Positions 53,462 through 64,000 of a stretch of 64,000 nt of DNA are shown here, piece after piece. The stretch is taken from assembly GCA_014706385.1 (NCBI GenBank), contig JACGZH010000007.1:937501-1001500 (forward strand). Direction: 5' to 3'. A program made the translations under genes and the position numbers. The notes below the pieces were generated by a model that was not told the DNA's origin, did no database searches, and saw only the letters and a list, made by a program, of their open reading frames with translations. Within the stretch, counting starts at the first letter, position 1. Every line of letters begins with the position of its first letter. This DNA comes from Phaffia rhodozyma. Taxonomy: Eukaryota; Basidiomycota; Tremellomycetes; Cystofilobasidiales; Mrakiaceae.

Positions 53462-56400
53462 ATGTCTAGGTATAACCCGGCGGCTAGCTCTACCAGCATC
53501 ATCCCTACGTCCAACCCACCTCCACCTGCTCAACATGAACGAGCTACTACGCTTCGTCGAGGAAAGACATTGACGAGGCCTGAACGGCAGGTTGCATCCG
53601 CTCCGCTTCTGACACCTCCGGCGCCGATGATCCCAGGTTCATCGAAACCCATCGTGCCAGCGAACACGAATACAGAAGTCTGGGATTGGTGGGTGATCAT
53701 GTCGCTCATCGTCACGTTTTGGGCACCTCCATTCGTTCTGGCCGCCTGTGGGATGAAAGAATCAAGTGTCAGACAAGCTTGGAGAGAAAAAGTCACGCTC
53801 TGTGCGATCAGCATTTTCTTGGGTGGAATCGTCGTGTTCGTCACCATGGGTCTGAACTCGACGTTCTGCCCGGTTGAGGACCAAGACGCCGTCTCAACCC
53901 TGGCCGTTTTAGGAGGCACTGCCAACACGGTTGGTATAAGCGGTTGGGCTTTCAACATCACGAATTCTACGGTTTCCAACTCTGTTGATTTTTACAAGCT
54001 TGCGTCAGCCATGCCTGGTCAAGATGTCACAAGCTTGTTCACCCGACAGGCGAGTGATTATACTCAATGCTCTAATTTCACTGCCCGGTTCGCGACCACA
54101 TCTCCTTGTACCTCAACCTCGACGACTCAGAACACGAGTTGCCCATTATCAACACTCGGCTCCTCAACTTTTTCGAGTCTCAATATATACAACACCACGA
54201 GGCAGGTCGGCTACTCATGGCAAAACGTGACAAACTCTCTATACTACATGGTCATCGACGGTATCGTCCTCAATCTCGATCCTTACCTGACGGCAAACCC
54301 AAAAGTGATCTCTGGAGATGATGTCGATGCCGCCATTCGAACCACGATGGCTCATCCATCCGGAGGGAAAGATGCCACTCGACTGTTTCGAACTCTGAAA
54401 TCAACCGAGGAGGCGATCCCTTGTCTGAAGGCTCGTTATTCCGTTGGGAGACTCGATAAAATCAGTCCCGGATGCTTCATCTCTGCCCTCTTCCTCTACC
54501 TCTGTCTGGGTGTGATTTTGACCGTCATCTTGATTCGGTTCGCCATGGCTTGCGTGTTCACTTGGTTCCTATCTGCACGAATGATCGTCCCTCCAAAGAA
54601 TCTGAACAGGCATGCTGTTAGCCCGATGGTTATGCCCTCACATGGAGCAAAGTTCTCCGTTCATGATCCGAACGGTGCCGCTCCTTGGCGAGGGGGAACG
54701 ATAAAACGACCCATCAAAGGACCGGCTGGTCCTGGAAAACAATTGGCTTCCACGGAACCACCTGCCCCGCTAATCACTCAAGCTCAAATCGGAGCCGAGC
54801 TCTTTACCGTCAGTCTAGTCACTTGTTATTCCGAATCCCTTTCCTCCATCAAGGCCACGTGCGACTCGTTGGCGGCCACCACATACTCGGATCATCGCAA
54901 GTTACTCTTCATCGTGGCGGATGGGATGATTACTGGAGAGGGTGAGACAGTTTCTACACCGGATCATTGTGTCGGTCTGTTAGAGGCGGATGAGAGATTC
55001 GGAAACCCATTACCGATGGGGTATACCGCTGTGGGGAGCGGAAAAAAGAAGGAAAACAGAGCAATGGTCTACGCCGGTCATTATGGTCAGTATCGTTTCT
55101 GTTCTGAATTTTTGCCTTTTATCATCAGACTTTTAAGTTCTCAAAGACGGGTGAACATCTGATCTGTTGTGCGCTACAGTTACCGGAACTGGTCAAGACC
55201 GTCATCGAGTGCCCACATTGGTGATTGTCAAATGCGGAATGCCATCAGAAGCCTCGGATAAGAAGCCTGGAAACAGAGGAAAACGAGACTCCCAACTCAT
55301 TCTCATGAATTTCTTCTCAAGAGTGACATACAACGACCGGATGACTCCTCTAGACTTTGATCTTTTCAGGAAGACTCAAGTCCTTATGGGTGTTACTCCG
55401 GATTTCTTCGAAGTCTGTTTGATGGTAAGTAAACCTCTTTTATCTTATTCCCATCAAGCAGGAAAGAAGGAAAGAAAGGCTGTCAAACTAACGAAAGAGT
55501 CGTTGAATGATATCTCAGGTCGATGCAGATACTGTTGTTTCCCCGGATTCCATGACGCATCTGGTAAATTGCATGCAGCACGACAAGCTTATCATGGGAG
55601 TTTGCGGGGAGACTCGGATAGCCAACAAACGTCAATCTTGGGTTACAGCTATTCAAGTATTCGAGTACTTTATCTCTCACTATCAATCCAAAGCATTCGA
55701 AGCGGTATTTGGCGGAGTGACCTGTTTACCTGGATGTTTCTCGATGTATCGACTCAAGTCGAGGAAGATGGACGATGATGATTGGATCCCTGTTATCACC
55801 AATCCGGATATCATTCGAGAATACTCCCAGAGTGAGGTTTCGACCCTGCATCAAAAAAACCTCTTGCTCCTTGGTGAAGATCGATTTTTATCGACGATGA
55901 TGCTCAGAACGTTCCCGAACAGAAAAATGATGTTCTGTCCTCAGGCCAGGTGCCACACTGTCGCACCGGATACGTTCTCGGTCTTGCTATCTCAACGACG
56001 TCGGTGGATCAACTCGACTGTTCATAATTTGATGGAGCTTGTCCGAGTACGAAACTTGTGTGGAACATTCTGTTTCTCGATGCAATTCGTCGTGTTCATG
56101 GATCTTGTCGGAACGGTCACTCTTCCTGTGGCCATCTGCTTGACGGGAGCACTCATTATCAACTCAATCATCGACCCTCCTCAAAATTTTACGAGCGCAA
56201 TTCCTCTACTTTTGCTGGCTTCAGTTCTCGGTCTTCCAGCAATTCTAATCATCATCACGACCGGAAAGCTCATCTACGCGGCTTGGATGTTGCCATATTT
56301 GTGTGCACTTCCAGTCTGGAACTTGATCCTACCGGTCTACTCCTTTTGGCATTTTGACGACTTCTCTTGGGGTGAAACTCGGTTCGTGTCATTCGTTTTT

Positions 56401-57276
56401 GTCTGAAACATATCATATTCTTCTCTCTTTCTTCTTCTTTTGCATTCACATTGAGCTAAACTGGAAGGCGGTGCGCGTTCTTCATCGATTCATAGGAAGG
56501 TTGCTGGAGAAGGAAAAGATTTGGGCCATGTCGATGACAAGAGAGCGCTCGTAGCGAGCGTGCCTTTGCGTCGATGGGAGGATTGGGAACGCTCTCGTCT
56601 CAGACGGATCAAGAGGGAAGAACGTCGTCAAAGGGACCAAGAGCGTCTCGAACGAGCATTCAGTCCTCGGGAGGATGGAACGCTCGCCCCCAGCTTCCGG
56701 TATAATTCCGAATATGATACTTCGGACGCATCATCCATGGTTTCTTCGAACGACGACGATCAATGGGGACCTCAAATTGGAGTATATAACGAGAACAATC
56801 CATCGTTCCCTCCGCCGCCCATCGTATTTGCAGGTGATGACCACGATGGTGAGATCTTCAATGAGAACGATTTGGAAGCTATCTTAGATCAAGGGTTTGA
56901 TCTGCCTCCGAAGAGTGGACCGTACGGTAGCTACGGCGCGCTTTCCTCCTCGACTTCCTCCTTCAATCTACCTCATGGTGGTCGGTTGATGGCGGATACG
57001 ACAGTCCCTAGGTTTGAACTGAGCGATAATCCGGCTTCCACTACTCCGCCTCGTGGTGGTTACGGAAATATGCAGTCGACAGCATACTACCCCATTAAAG
57101 CGTCTTCACCGCCTCCTTCGACTGATCTGGGACAAAGCCAGTCGTCAACCTCGGCCGTACAGAGAGCTTTTGGTGGAGGTCACGCGAAGCAAAGGTCAGG
57201 AGGCGACTCTAATAAACATTGGGGACCGGGAGGGCCGTTGATGGATCCTCCAATGACCAAAGACAGCTGGCCATGA
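53462..57276 (+). CDS. Chitin synthase, class IV (Chs3-type)
   Basis: Processive GT2 membrane enzyme that polymerises UDP-GlcNAc into chitin at the plasma membrane. Parts in order: disordered basic N-terminus ([15 protein letters not shown]); membrane segments [20 protein letters not shown] and [19 protein letters not shown]; a lumenal domain rich in N-glycosylation sequons with a cytochrome-b5-like stretch ([19 protein letters not shown]); another membrane pair ([20 protein letters not shown]); then the catalytic domain: [26 protein letters not shown]-type [37 protein letters not shown], acceptor loop [14 protein letters not shown] and product-site [13 protein letters not shown]. Several C-terminal helices follow, then a hydrophilic tail rich in Ser, Gly and Pro. 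Only about three introns, few for this window. Class IV is inferred from the b5-like lumenal domain and overall layout. Confidence 0.93.
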
Positions 57277-58922
57277 TGATCGGGAGCTTGATGATACCTT
57301 TCTGTTTCGTTTTTCTCTCTTTTTAACCTTGTTTAGATTTCATATCCTGTCTTCCTCACGATATCGTTTCAGCCTTTCCTTTCCCTTCGACGTTCCTTCT
57401 GTTGTCTTTTGTTCAGAGTATTCCTCCTGGTGGCTTTGTCATCTTTCCTTCCCCTAAATTCTCTTTTCGGTTGCCCTGATTTTTTTGCATCATACGGTTC
57501 CTCTTCTCTATTCATGCTACCACCTCTTCTCTTTTCCTGATTAAAGTTTCAATCCTTTTCATCGTGTTGCTATCTTCCTCTTCTCCTTCTTCTTCTTGTT
57601 TCCAACTCATTTATGTACCTGCATCTTTTACTAGAACGTACCATGACCTCAGCTTCATTCCTTCTTCCGTTTATAACCTCTTTCTCCACCAACTTCTCTT
57701 CATAGTTAAGATCATTCAATCAAATCTCCGCTCGTCCCGTTTTATATACCCTGATATCCCCTTCGCCCCATTTCCTCCTCGTTCTTTACATGATCCTGAT
57801 CTTTCCCTTTCATTTTCTTGTTTTCTTTTTTCGTTGAGTTATTCCAAAAAAAATTGTACCGCGCATACATACACCAAAACAAACCTTTCTTTTTTTTTAC
57901 TCGTTGGTTCTACTCTCTCTCTGTCTTCAATCAGTTCTTTGTTTGATCTTACTTCCCTCTCTCTGTTACTCCCTCTTCTCTCTTTCTTTGTCCATCCTCT
58001 TGTTCAAATCTTCTTCCTCAACCTAGCTGCCTACTCTTCTCATGCAACACGACCGACCATCCAACTCTGATCAGTGTCTCTTTTAATTTCTCATGATCTT
58101 TCATCTCCATTGCATCACGTTTCTTTGTGAAGCATCTTCCGAGTTGACCGAGCTCCACGAAAGGAAATAAGAATAAGAAAGGAAAAAAAACACTCAGAGC
58201 TGATGAATGTGACGAAGGGACACTCTTAGATCACATTCATGAGGTACTTCGGGCCAAGTTCGATGTGATGTTCGATCTGTCATGTATGGTTCCGTTCCGA
58301 TCTCAAGAAAAGGGAATTGGGCACATAAAGATCACAAGGAAAAGAGACCACATATCCCACGAAAACCAGGGACAGTGATGTCGGGAAAAAGAGAGAGGGC
58401 ACGGAGAGAGAATGATTCTAGTGTTGGAGAAGGTGCATTCTTGTGTCTGTCCGATGTGGACGGTTTGATCGAGTGGACCCTCATAAAAGATAGATATATA
58501 GAAGAGTGGGAGGCGAAAGAAAACAAGGAGACACTTACGGAAGCAAAATTATGAAAGAGGAAGAAGAGAAAAAAAGTGGTAAACTACAGAAAACAAGAAG
58601 AAGAAAGCACGACGGATTGAAATAGAAGGATGAATCAAATCCCATGGACAGAAAGGGAAAACAAAAGTAATGAGAAACCAAAAGAGGAAACAATCTTGAG
58701 CTGGCAAAGTAGGGAGAGTATGTTGCAAGGAAGAGAGGAGTGGTGTTTTTTAGTACGCGAAGGATTGATAAGGAACGAAAAACAGACGGGATAGGTGTGG
58801 ATATGAGTGTGGGTGTAGGTGTAGGTGTGAGCGTGGGTGTGTGTACGAAGAGAGATTGAACTATCTACAAGAAAAAGAGGCAAAGAAGCCGCTAGAAAGA
58901 GAAAGGTGAGAGATGATAGGTT
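57277..58922. other. Convergent intergenic region with opposed pyrimidine/purine tracts
   Basis: About 1.65 kb between the chitin synthase and CCR4 stops. From 57290 to about 58070 the plus strand is very pyrimidine-rich, which leaves a 168-residue Ser/Leu/Phe ORF open (57564-58070) that I judge noncoding. From about 58160 to 58920 the plus strand is purine-rich, the mirror image expected from the CCR4 3' end. A GT-rich simple repeat lies at 58791-58854. No RNA gene is recognised. Confidence 0.55.
58791..58854. repeat. Irregular GT-rich tract (TGTGGGTGTAGG type)
   Basis: The plus strand reads as short units such as GTGTGG, GAGTGTGGGTGTAGGTGTAG and GCGTGGGTGTGTGTAC. It is irregular, with G-runs of two or three between TGT words, near the 3' end of CCR4. 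It is reminiscent of degenerate yeast-like telomeric or Rap1-type sequence, but it may simply be a decayed (GT)n microsatellite. Confidence 0.7.
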
Positions 58923-61900
58923 TTAACGATCGGTATTATAAACTACGGCTCTCGTCGACGGGGGAGGTGCCTTGATCTTGAAGTCGGCAAAGATCGGTAC
59001 GTGATCTGACGGGAAATGAGCATTCGGGAAACCGACCACTTTGGATAGATAAGACTGATCGACCTCTCCAAGCAAGCTGGTAACAGCGAGTGATCCTTGG
59101 GTATACCAAATATAATCGATTGCTCCTTCGAAGTTGGGTGTGTAGTTCGTCATCGGAAGTTCACCAACAGATCCATAGGCCGATTTAAGATTCAACTTGT
59201 GGCTCAAACCTTCCGAAGTATAAGATCCGTACAGATGATCCATAAAGTCTTCGTGGTCCTTGGCGACGTCACCGGATGAGAGGAACTCGTAGACTCCAGA
59301 CGAAGGAACAGAGTTGAAATCTCCACAGATGATCAACGGAATCTTTGATGCGTCCGAGTAGGACGGTCCTCGTTTGTTGTCGGCCAGGAGTTTAGGTGGG
59401 AACTTTGCAAACTGATCAGATACCTTCTCCATCTCTTCTACCAACATTGCCGCCTGAACGAGCTTGACATCTCGGAACGTAGGATCCCAGTGCATGTGAA
59501 CGTTTGCGATGATCAATCGAGATCCAGTCGTAGGATTTTCAAGAAGACAGACCACGGCAATGTTATCGAAAGACATCACTCGGTTGAACACATCATCTGA
59601 GTTTCGCATGTCCGGTCGCTGAAGTGCAACCTGGTTAAATTCGATCACTCGTTTCTCTACCAAATCGTATCTGTTTAGAACCACAAGATATGAGAAAACC
59701 GATGAGGGACGTCAGAATTCATAATGTATTAATTTTTTAAAACAGAAAAGTTCTGGCCAGCTCACTTGGACGTCTTCCAGAACGTCACGCATCCGTCCAC
59801 GTGTCGCTTCTCGTCTGTTCTCATTGTTCGCGCACGAGTTTTGGGGAAAAATGCTCCATCATAACCCTCTTTGGTTAAATTGGGAAGGAAGCTATCGTGA
59901 TATTGGTCGTCATCAACCTCCTGTGAAACCGATCAAAGAGAGAGAAAAAGAATTGCACCCTGTCAGCATCCTTCTCAAACCCATTGAAAGGACCAGACTT
60001 TGCTTGAAAAGAAGAACTAACCTGCAAACAGATAAAGTCCGCTCCACAGCCCATGACTTCTTGAAGGATCAATTCTTTTCGGTAGTCCCACGAAAGAGCC
60101 CAGCTTGGAGTATAACCGTAAGTTTGGGGAGGTGCATATCTGTGACAAAGAATGTTGTAGCAGAGCAAGGTGAACGTTTCCGGTTCGGCCGCCTGAGAGA
60201 CCGCGAGGGCCATCTCTGATTCAGCCTCAACCGTGATCCACTCTCTATCCGGCGGAGGCATCGGCACAGGGCATGAGTCCCTAAGGAACGTAATCAATGC
60301 CTGAGTTCCCTCTTTCTCCAGCATGAGCCTGATCGCCTCAGGAAGCGGGTTCCCGGCGAGCCCCAAGAAGTCCAATTGATGAAGGGTACCTAGCTCGGGT
60401 GGCAAATTGGCCAGCTGGTTGTCAAACAAATAAACCTCTTTCAGCGAGGTAATCATACCTAGCTCGGGTGGGACGGCCGTCAAATGGTTACCCGACACAT
60501 CCAAGATCGTCAATTTTCGGAGTGACGCGATTGATGGAGGAAGCACGGTGAGCGCGTTGTAGTTGATGTAGAGTGAAGTGATATGTTGAAACATGAATAG
60601 AGCGGGGGAAAGTGCCTTAAGATGCATCCCACCAAGGTCGAGACCGTTCCAGGCAGGCGAAACGACAGCACTGTTCGCGGCCACCGAACTGTTCTCTACA
60701 GCGAATCGGTGAGGAGGAGTTGATGGACCGAGAAGGCTAGAGGGATGACCAGCTGCCGACCCAGGTCGGGCAGATGAGGGTCTCGGAGATGTCATATCAC
60801 CATCGCTATCGTCAGCCAAGACTGAAAGGGAAGATTCTTTCTTGTGAAGTGGGTGACCGGGTGGTTTAGTCGATCCTGGTCGGTTAGGGTCCTGAATGGA
60901 AATTGCGGATTTGTTGTTGTTCATTCTGCCCGTGATTGCTGCTGCCCGAGCTCGGTGATGAGGAGCCGAAGCTTGTCGACACGCCTGGGAGAGAATAACG
61001 CAGACATGATGGCGACGGCGAATGGTTAGCCAGGGGAAGACAATAATCAGGAATGTTCGCTGCAAGTATGAAACAAAGGCAAAGGAACGTACCGAGAGCT
61101 TCACCAATTGCTGTTGCCAATGGACCGTGTCCTCCGTGCCTGCCCTCTGAGGCGGTGGGCTCGAATGGGCACCATTTCCGATACTTCCTGCTGCTCCAAG
61201 GTTAGAGACAAGGAGACCGTTGACCTGCTGATGCATCGGGGCAGGCGACTGATGGGCTTGATTATGGGACTGTGAGAATGACTGTTGGTGATGGTGATGT
61301 TGAGGGTGATGGGGGTGATGATGCTGAGATTGGAAACATTGAGAGAAACAACGGACAGGGAGAAGGAAGAGCACGAGAGAAGGAGGAAAGAAGCGTGTAC
61401 ATAGGAAAGAGTCAGAGTCAGAGTCAGAACTTGATGACAAAAGGGCGCCGTTGTTCATCTATCGCCCAATAGGAATCCACGTCCGCTCCACTGATGATCC
61501 CACGAGGAGCCTGGTGTACACGCGGCCACTTTGCTAGGCAGAAGAAGAAAGACAAAACACAGACACTTACCTGGGGAGGAGGGGCGTACTGAGCATAGGG
61601 AGGGATTGATGAGACAGCGGGTTGACTGAACATTCCGGGATGTCTGCCCCACCCATCATGCTGCTGCTGTTGCTGTTGTTGCTGCTGTAGCTTGTGGGAT
61701 ACCAAGGAGGGAGACGGTGTGTTTGTCGGTTGCTGTTGGTGATGAAAGTACATGGGACCGAGGGAAGTGGTGGTGATAGAGGTAGAGGCAGAGGTAGAAG
61801 GGTGGTTCGAATAGTTTGAGGCTGAATGGTAAGGAAGGGGCTGATGAGATTGGGGGACGAGAGCTGAAGAGGTGCTGTTGGCATGGAATGGGGACTGGGC

Positions 61901-62587
61901 GTGGTCGAGTTGGAAGCGACTGCTCGGTCGATCCAGATGGTAGGATACAGACGAAGACGAGGACGGAGACGGGAGCGAGGAAGGAAAGGACGAGTTTGTG
62001 ACCGAGACGTTGGACGTGACAGTGGCAGGAGGTGGAGCCTGTGAAGACGTCCGACTGGTACTGTTTGACGATGGGGTTGGAGTCCTTCGACGAGAAGCTA
62101 AGCGTGAGGTGGCGTTTGGATTGAGAGCAGGGGAGGGTGAGGGAGACGGATCGACTCTTCGTCTGCGAGGATGACTGGGAGCTCGTTCTCTTCCAGAAGT
62201 GACGAGTGTTTGCAGAGAACTATGAGACGTGTGCGAGGGAACGGAAGTCTCGATGTTGGTGATGCTGATTGCGTTCAGCTGGGTGGGGAGAAGGGGAGAC
62301 AACGCGACGGGATAGATTGTGGTGGTCTTTCTGTCTAAAGGCCTGCAAAGCGACGAAAATTTGTCTGCGGGTGCGAATGATCCTTTGGCACGGACTCTGT
62401 CGAGACCAGGCAAGAGAAATCGAGCGAGAGGAGAGCGACGACAGCCGACGGAAGGGACGATGGATGGGTGGAAGGTGAGGAAATGGAAAGAAGGCGAAAA
62501 AGAAAAAGAACGGAAGAACGAAAAGCGCCTAGTGAGACATTGCTTGCTTATGTAATCATCGTAACCATGACCGTTACCGGCGGACAT
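58923..62587 (-). CDS. CCR4: Ccr4 deadenylase (LRR plus EEP exonuclease)
   Basis: Catalytic subunit of the Ccr4-Not complex that shortens mRNA poly(A) tails in the cytoplasm. The N-terminus is long and low-complexity, with Ser/Thr/Pro runs, poly-Gln (about 61663-61692) and His-rich tracts (HHHPHHPQHHHHQQ). Leucine-rich repeats follow (ITSLYINYNALTVLPPSIAS, LTILDVSGNHLTAVPPELG, EVYLFDNQLANLPPELG), which bind Caf1/Pop2. The endonuclease/exonuclease/phosphatase domain starts TLLCYNILCHRYAPP and carries the metal Glu in ICLQEVDDDQY (across an intron), NVHMHWDP, ICGDFNSVPSSGVYEFL and the final FPSDHVPI. All catalytic residues are present. The C-terminus ends VVYNTDR. The start is unsettled: 62587 (MSAGNGHGYDD) is used, but translation could begin at 61753 (MYFHHQQQP) or 62776, and the stretch 61950-62540 may be intronic or untranslated. 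Confidence 0.85.
61663..61692. repeat. Poly-glutamine coding CTG/TTG tract in CCR4
   Basis: Plus-strand CTG and TTG triplets that translate on the minus strand to about nine Gln residues after HKL in the N-terminal region of CCR4. Codons are mixed, so expansion by slippage should be damped. Gln-rich N-termini are usual for fungal Ccr4 proteins. Confidence 0.85.
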
Positions 62588-63149
62588 GGTTACGACCTGG
62601 CCAAGGAGAGCGCAGGAGAGGCAGAGGAGACTGTGTAGGGTAGTAGGGAGAACTGGAGAGGACGTCATGAGGTAGGAAGGGATGTAGGCAGGCAAGATGA
62701 TGAGTAGAGAGCGATCCGGTTCGGCGTGTGGACGGCGCACGAAGATAGGAGGAAGGGTATGATAGCGTGTATGCACTGGGCGTCATTAGAATGAAACGAC
62801 AGAGTCTAACAGACATGAATCATAGCACTATATGACAAGGATGAGAAAAGGGAAAGAGAGAGAGCGAGTTGTACAGATCGAGAAAGGATATCACAACGGA
62901 CAGGAGCAGAAGCAGGAGACAACGCTTGGTGGCAGCCTAGCTCTGACAACAGCATCGCCGACGATGACGAGCAACAATAGACCACACCATCTTTACATGG
63001 AACACATACACACGATATCGATCTGCCAATCCCTGTATATTTCTCACAAAGATCATACAAAGGTGTCTCTCGAGTGTTTAGTACAGTGTGTGCGCCGGAT
63101 GTCTCTCGACGATCTTGCCAATGCTCCGTCCAATAGATGTATAGTGAGT

Positions 63150-63403
63150 GTTCTAATGCGTTGCCTGATGGGTTTCCTAATACGTTTCCACTTGCGGGTT
63201 GTAATACGAAGCCTGATACATTTGTTAGTGCGTTTCCTAATACATTTGATGTTTGCACTTTCTAATACAATTGTTATTACACCTGCTGATACAACTCCCG
63301 ATAAAATTCCTAATACACGTTCTAATACAATTCCTAATACACGTTCTAATATACATTCCAATACAACATCCAATACACTTCCTAATACACCTTCTAATAC
63401 GCC
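63150..63403. repeat. Degenerate 12-bp minisatellite, about 21 units
   Basis: Successive 12-base units on the plus strand resemble TTCCTAATACAC and GTTCTAATACAA; the right half is better conserved than the left. One unit near 63250 has 13 bases, which shifts the frame. Because the unit length is a multiple of three, several frames remain open and give tetrapeptide periodicity (minus strand VLERVLGI, then NVLGNPSGNALE). It lies between CCR4 and alanyl-tRNA synthetase. It is not recognised as part of any known element. Confidence 0.88.
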
Positions 63404-63533
63404 TGTGTCCGGTGCCAGTCAGTCATTTTTTTTATGCTGCCTCGTCTGGAATCCCTTCCGTCTCCTCATCGTTCATCTCTTATCTCTCATCTCCATCCCA
63501 CCCTCGCTGTGTCTTCAAGTTCCCACTCGGTTG

Positions 63534-64000
63534 ATGGGAATCAGGCATCTGCTATACAAACTTACTTCTAGACCACATATCATCTCTCAATTTTCAATCC
63601 GAACAGTCGGAACAAGAACCATGTCCACCGTGCCCTCAACCAAAGTTGCCTTCCCAGACCCAGACGCCTGGCCTGCGAAGAAGGTCAGGGATACCTTCAT
63701 CCAGTTCTTTGAAAAGGACCATGACCACACCTTTTGGAAGAGTGCCAGTGTCATCCCGTTCGAGGACCGTGAGTCTGCTGTCTCTTTGCTCAATCTTCTG
63801 CCATTCGACTGCTTTTCTTTCTTCGTTTTCTATACTTGCTTCCTACGACGGGTACTCATGCACAACTCGCTCGTTCATCATGCCTTTCCTACAGCCACCC
63901 TCCTCTTCGTCAACGCCGGGATGAATCAGTACAAGTCAATCTTCCTCGGCACCGCTGATACCTCGTCGGCTCTCGGTAAGCTTACTCGAGCTGTCAACTC
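63534..64000 (+). CDS. ALA1: Alanyl-tRNA synthetase, N-terminal part, cut by window edge; two in-frame starts
   Basis: Class II aminoacyl-tRNA synthetase that charges tRNA-Ala. Exon 1 runs 63534-63768 and exon 2 63895-63975, followed by a GTAAGC donor; the rest lies beyond the window. The catalytic-domain start is clear: VRDTFIQFFEKDHDHTFWKS, ASVIPFEDPTLLFVNAGMNQ, YKSIFLGTADTSSA. There are two in-frame ATGs. From 63534 the extra 29 residues (MGIRHLLYKLTSRPHIISQF, then SIRTVGTRT) are rich in Arg, Ser and hydrophobics with no acidic residue, a good mitochondrial presequence. From 63621 (MSTVPSTKVAFPDPDAWPAK) the protein would be cytosolic. The first ATG has T at -3 (weak), the second A at -3 (strong), which suits leaky scanning. 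One gene for both compartments is known for fungi. Confidence 0.93.
   Translation, partial: MGIRHLLYKLTSRPHIISQFSIRTVGTRTMSTVPSTKVAFPDPDAWPAKKVRDTFIQFFEKDHDHTFWKSASVIPFEDRESAVSLLNLLPFDCFSFFVFYTCFLRRVLMHNSLVHHAFPTATLLFVNAGMNQYKSIFLGTADTSSALGKLTRAVN

Noticed and set aside
57564..58070. 168-residue plus-strand ORF after chitin synthase
   Set aside because: Ser/Leu/Phe-rich translation of a pyrimidine tract that lacks stops by composition; no domain, no splice partners.
63053..63373. A real repeat-protein gene on the minus strand across the minisatellite
   Set aside because: The frame breaks at a 13-base unit, both strands are equally open because the unit is 12 bases, and no flanking domain or splice structure supports a gene.

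Overview
This window is a chromosomal segment from a fungus, most likely a basidiomycetous yeast. Genes are protein-coding, tightly packed on both strands, and cut into many small exons by GT-AG introns of roughly 50-120 nt. The protein set points the same way: a class IV chitin synthase, a CAP10-type GT90 glycosyltransferase, a PXB-PX-DUF3818 protein, fungal MAPEG and Rtt107 proteins. My best guess is Tremellomycetes (a Phaffia/Cystofilobasidiales-like yeast), inferred from intron density and the CAP10 family, not proven. I read 18 protein-coding genes (two cut by the window edges) and one intron-containing tRNA-Gln gene. I see no transposon, IS element, CRISPR array, provirus or secondary-metabolite cluster.

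Layout. 1-2.7 kb: a MAPEG membrane protein (-, cut by the left edge), a small ABM-fold monooxygenase (+), and a Gly/Met-rich protein with a perfect 15-bp repeat (-). 3.5-7.5 kb: the TFIIH helicase XPB/Ssl2 (+). 8-14.3 kb: a PXB-PX-DUF3818 protein and phosphopantothenoylcysteine decarboxylase (both -). 14.7-21.3 kb: the 60S biogenesis factor Rei1 and the exocytic SM protein Sec1 (both +). 22-26 kb: a membrane-anchored cysteine synthase-like protein (-) divergent from the mitochondrial rRNA methyltransferase Mrm2 (+). 26.3-31.6 kb: an alpha/beta hydrolase and an intracellular alpha-amylase (both +). 31.9-32.1 kb: tRNA-Gln(UUG). 32.2-47.6 kb: three genome-maintenance genes in a row, the Cdc7 activator Dbf4 (+), the six-BRCT-type repair scaffold Rtt107/Brc1 (-) and telomerase reverse transcriptase (-). 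48.5-57.3 kb: two cell-surface polysaccharide enzymes, a CAP10/GT90 glycosyltransferase and a class IV chitin synthase (both +). 58.9-62.6 kb: the deadenylase Ccr4 (-). 63.1-63.4 kb: a degenerate 12-bp minisatellite. 63.5 kb to the end: the start of alanyl-tRNA synthetase with two in-frame starts.

Most genes are single-copy housekeeping genes with no operon-like logic. The parts most worth a second look are a burst of ACGCG (MluI-box-like) motifs upstream of DBF4 and paired ones upstream of its convergent neighbour RTT107, a likely GC-AG intron in the amylase gene, the dual-start alanyl-tRNA synthetase, the 12-bp and 15-bp repeats, and departures from family patterns in the hydrolase, cysteine synthase and PPC decarboxylase. 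I did not find a convincing undescribed biological system. Exon boundaries were fitted by eye using splice consensus, reading phase and family sequence; start codons are the least certain part.
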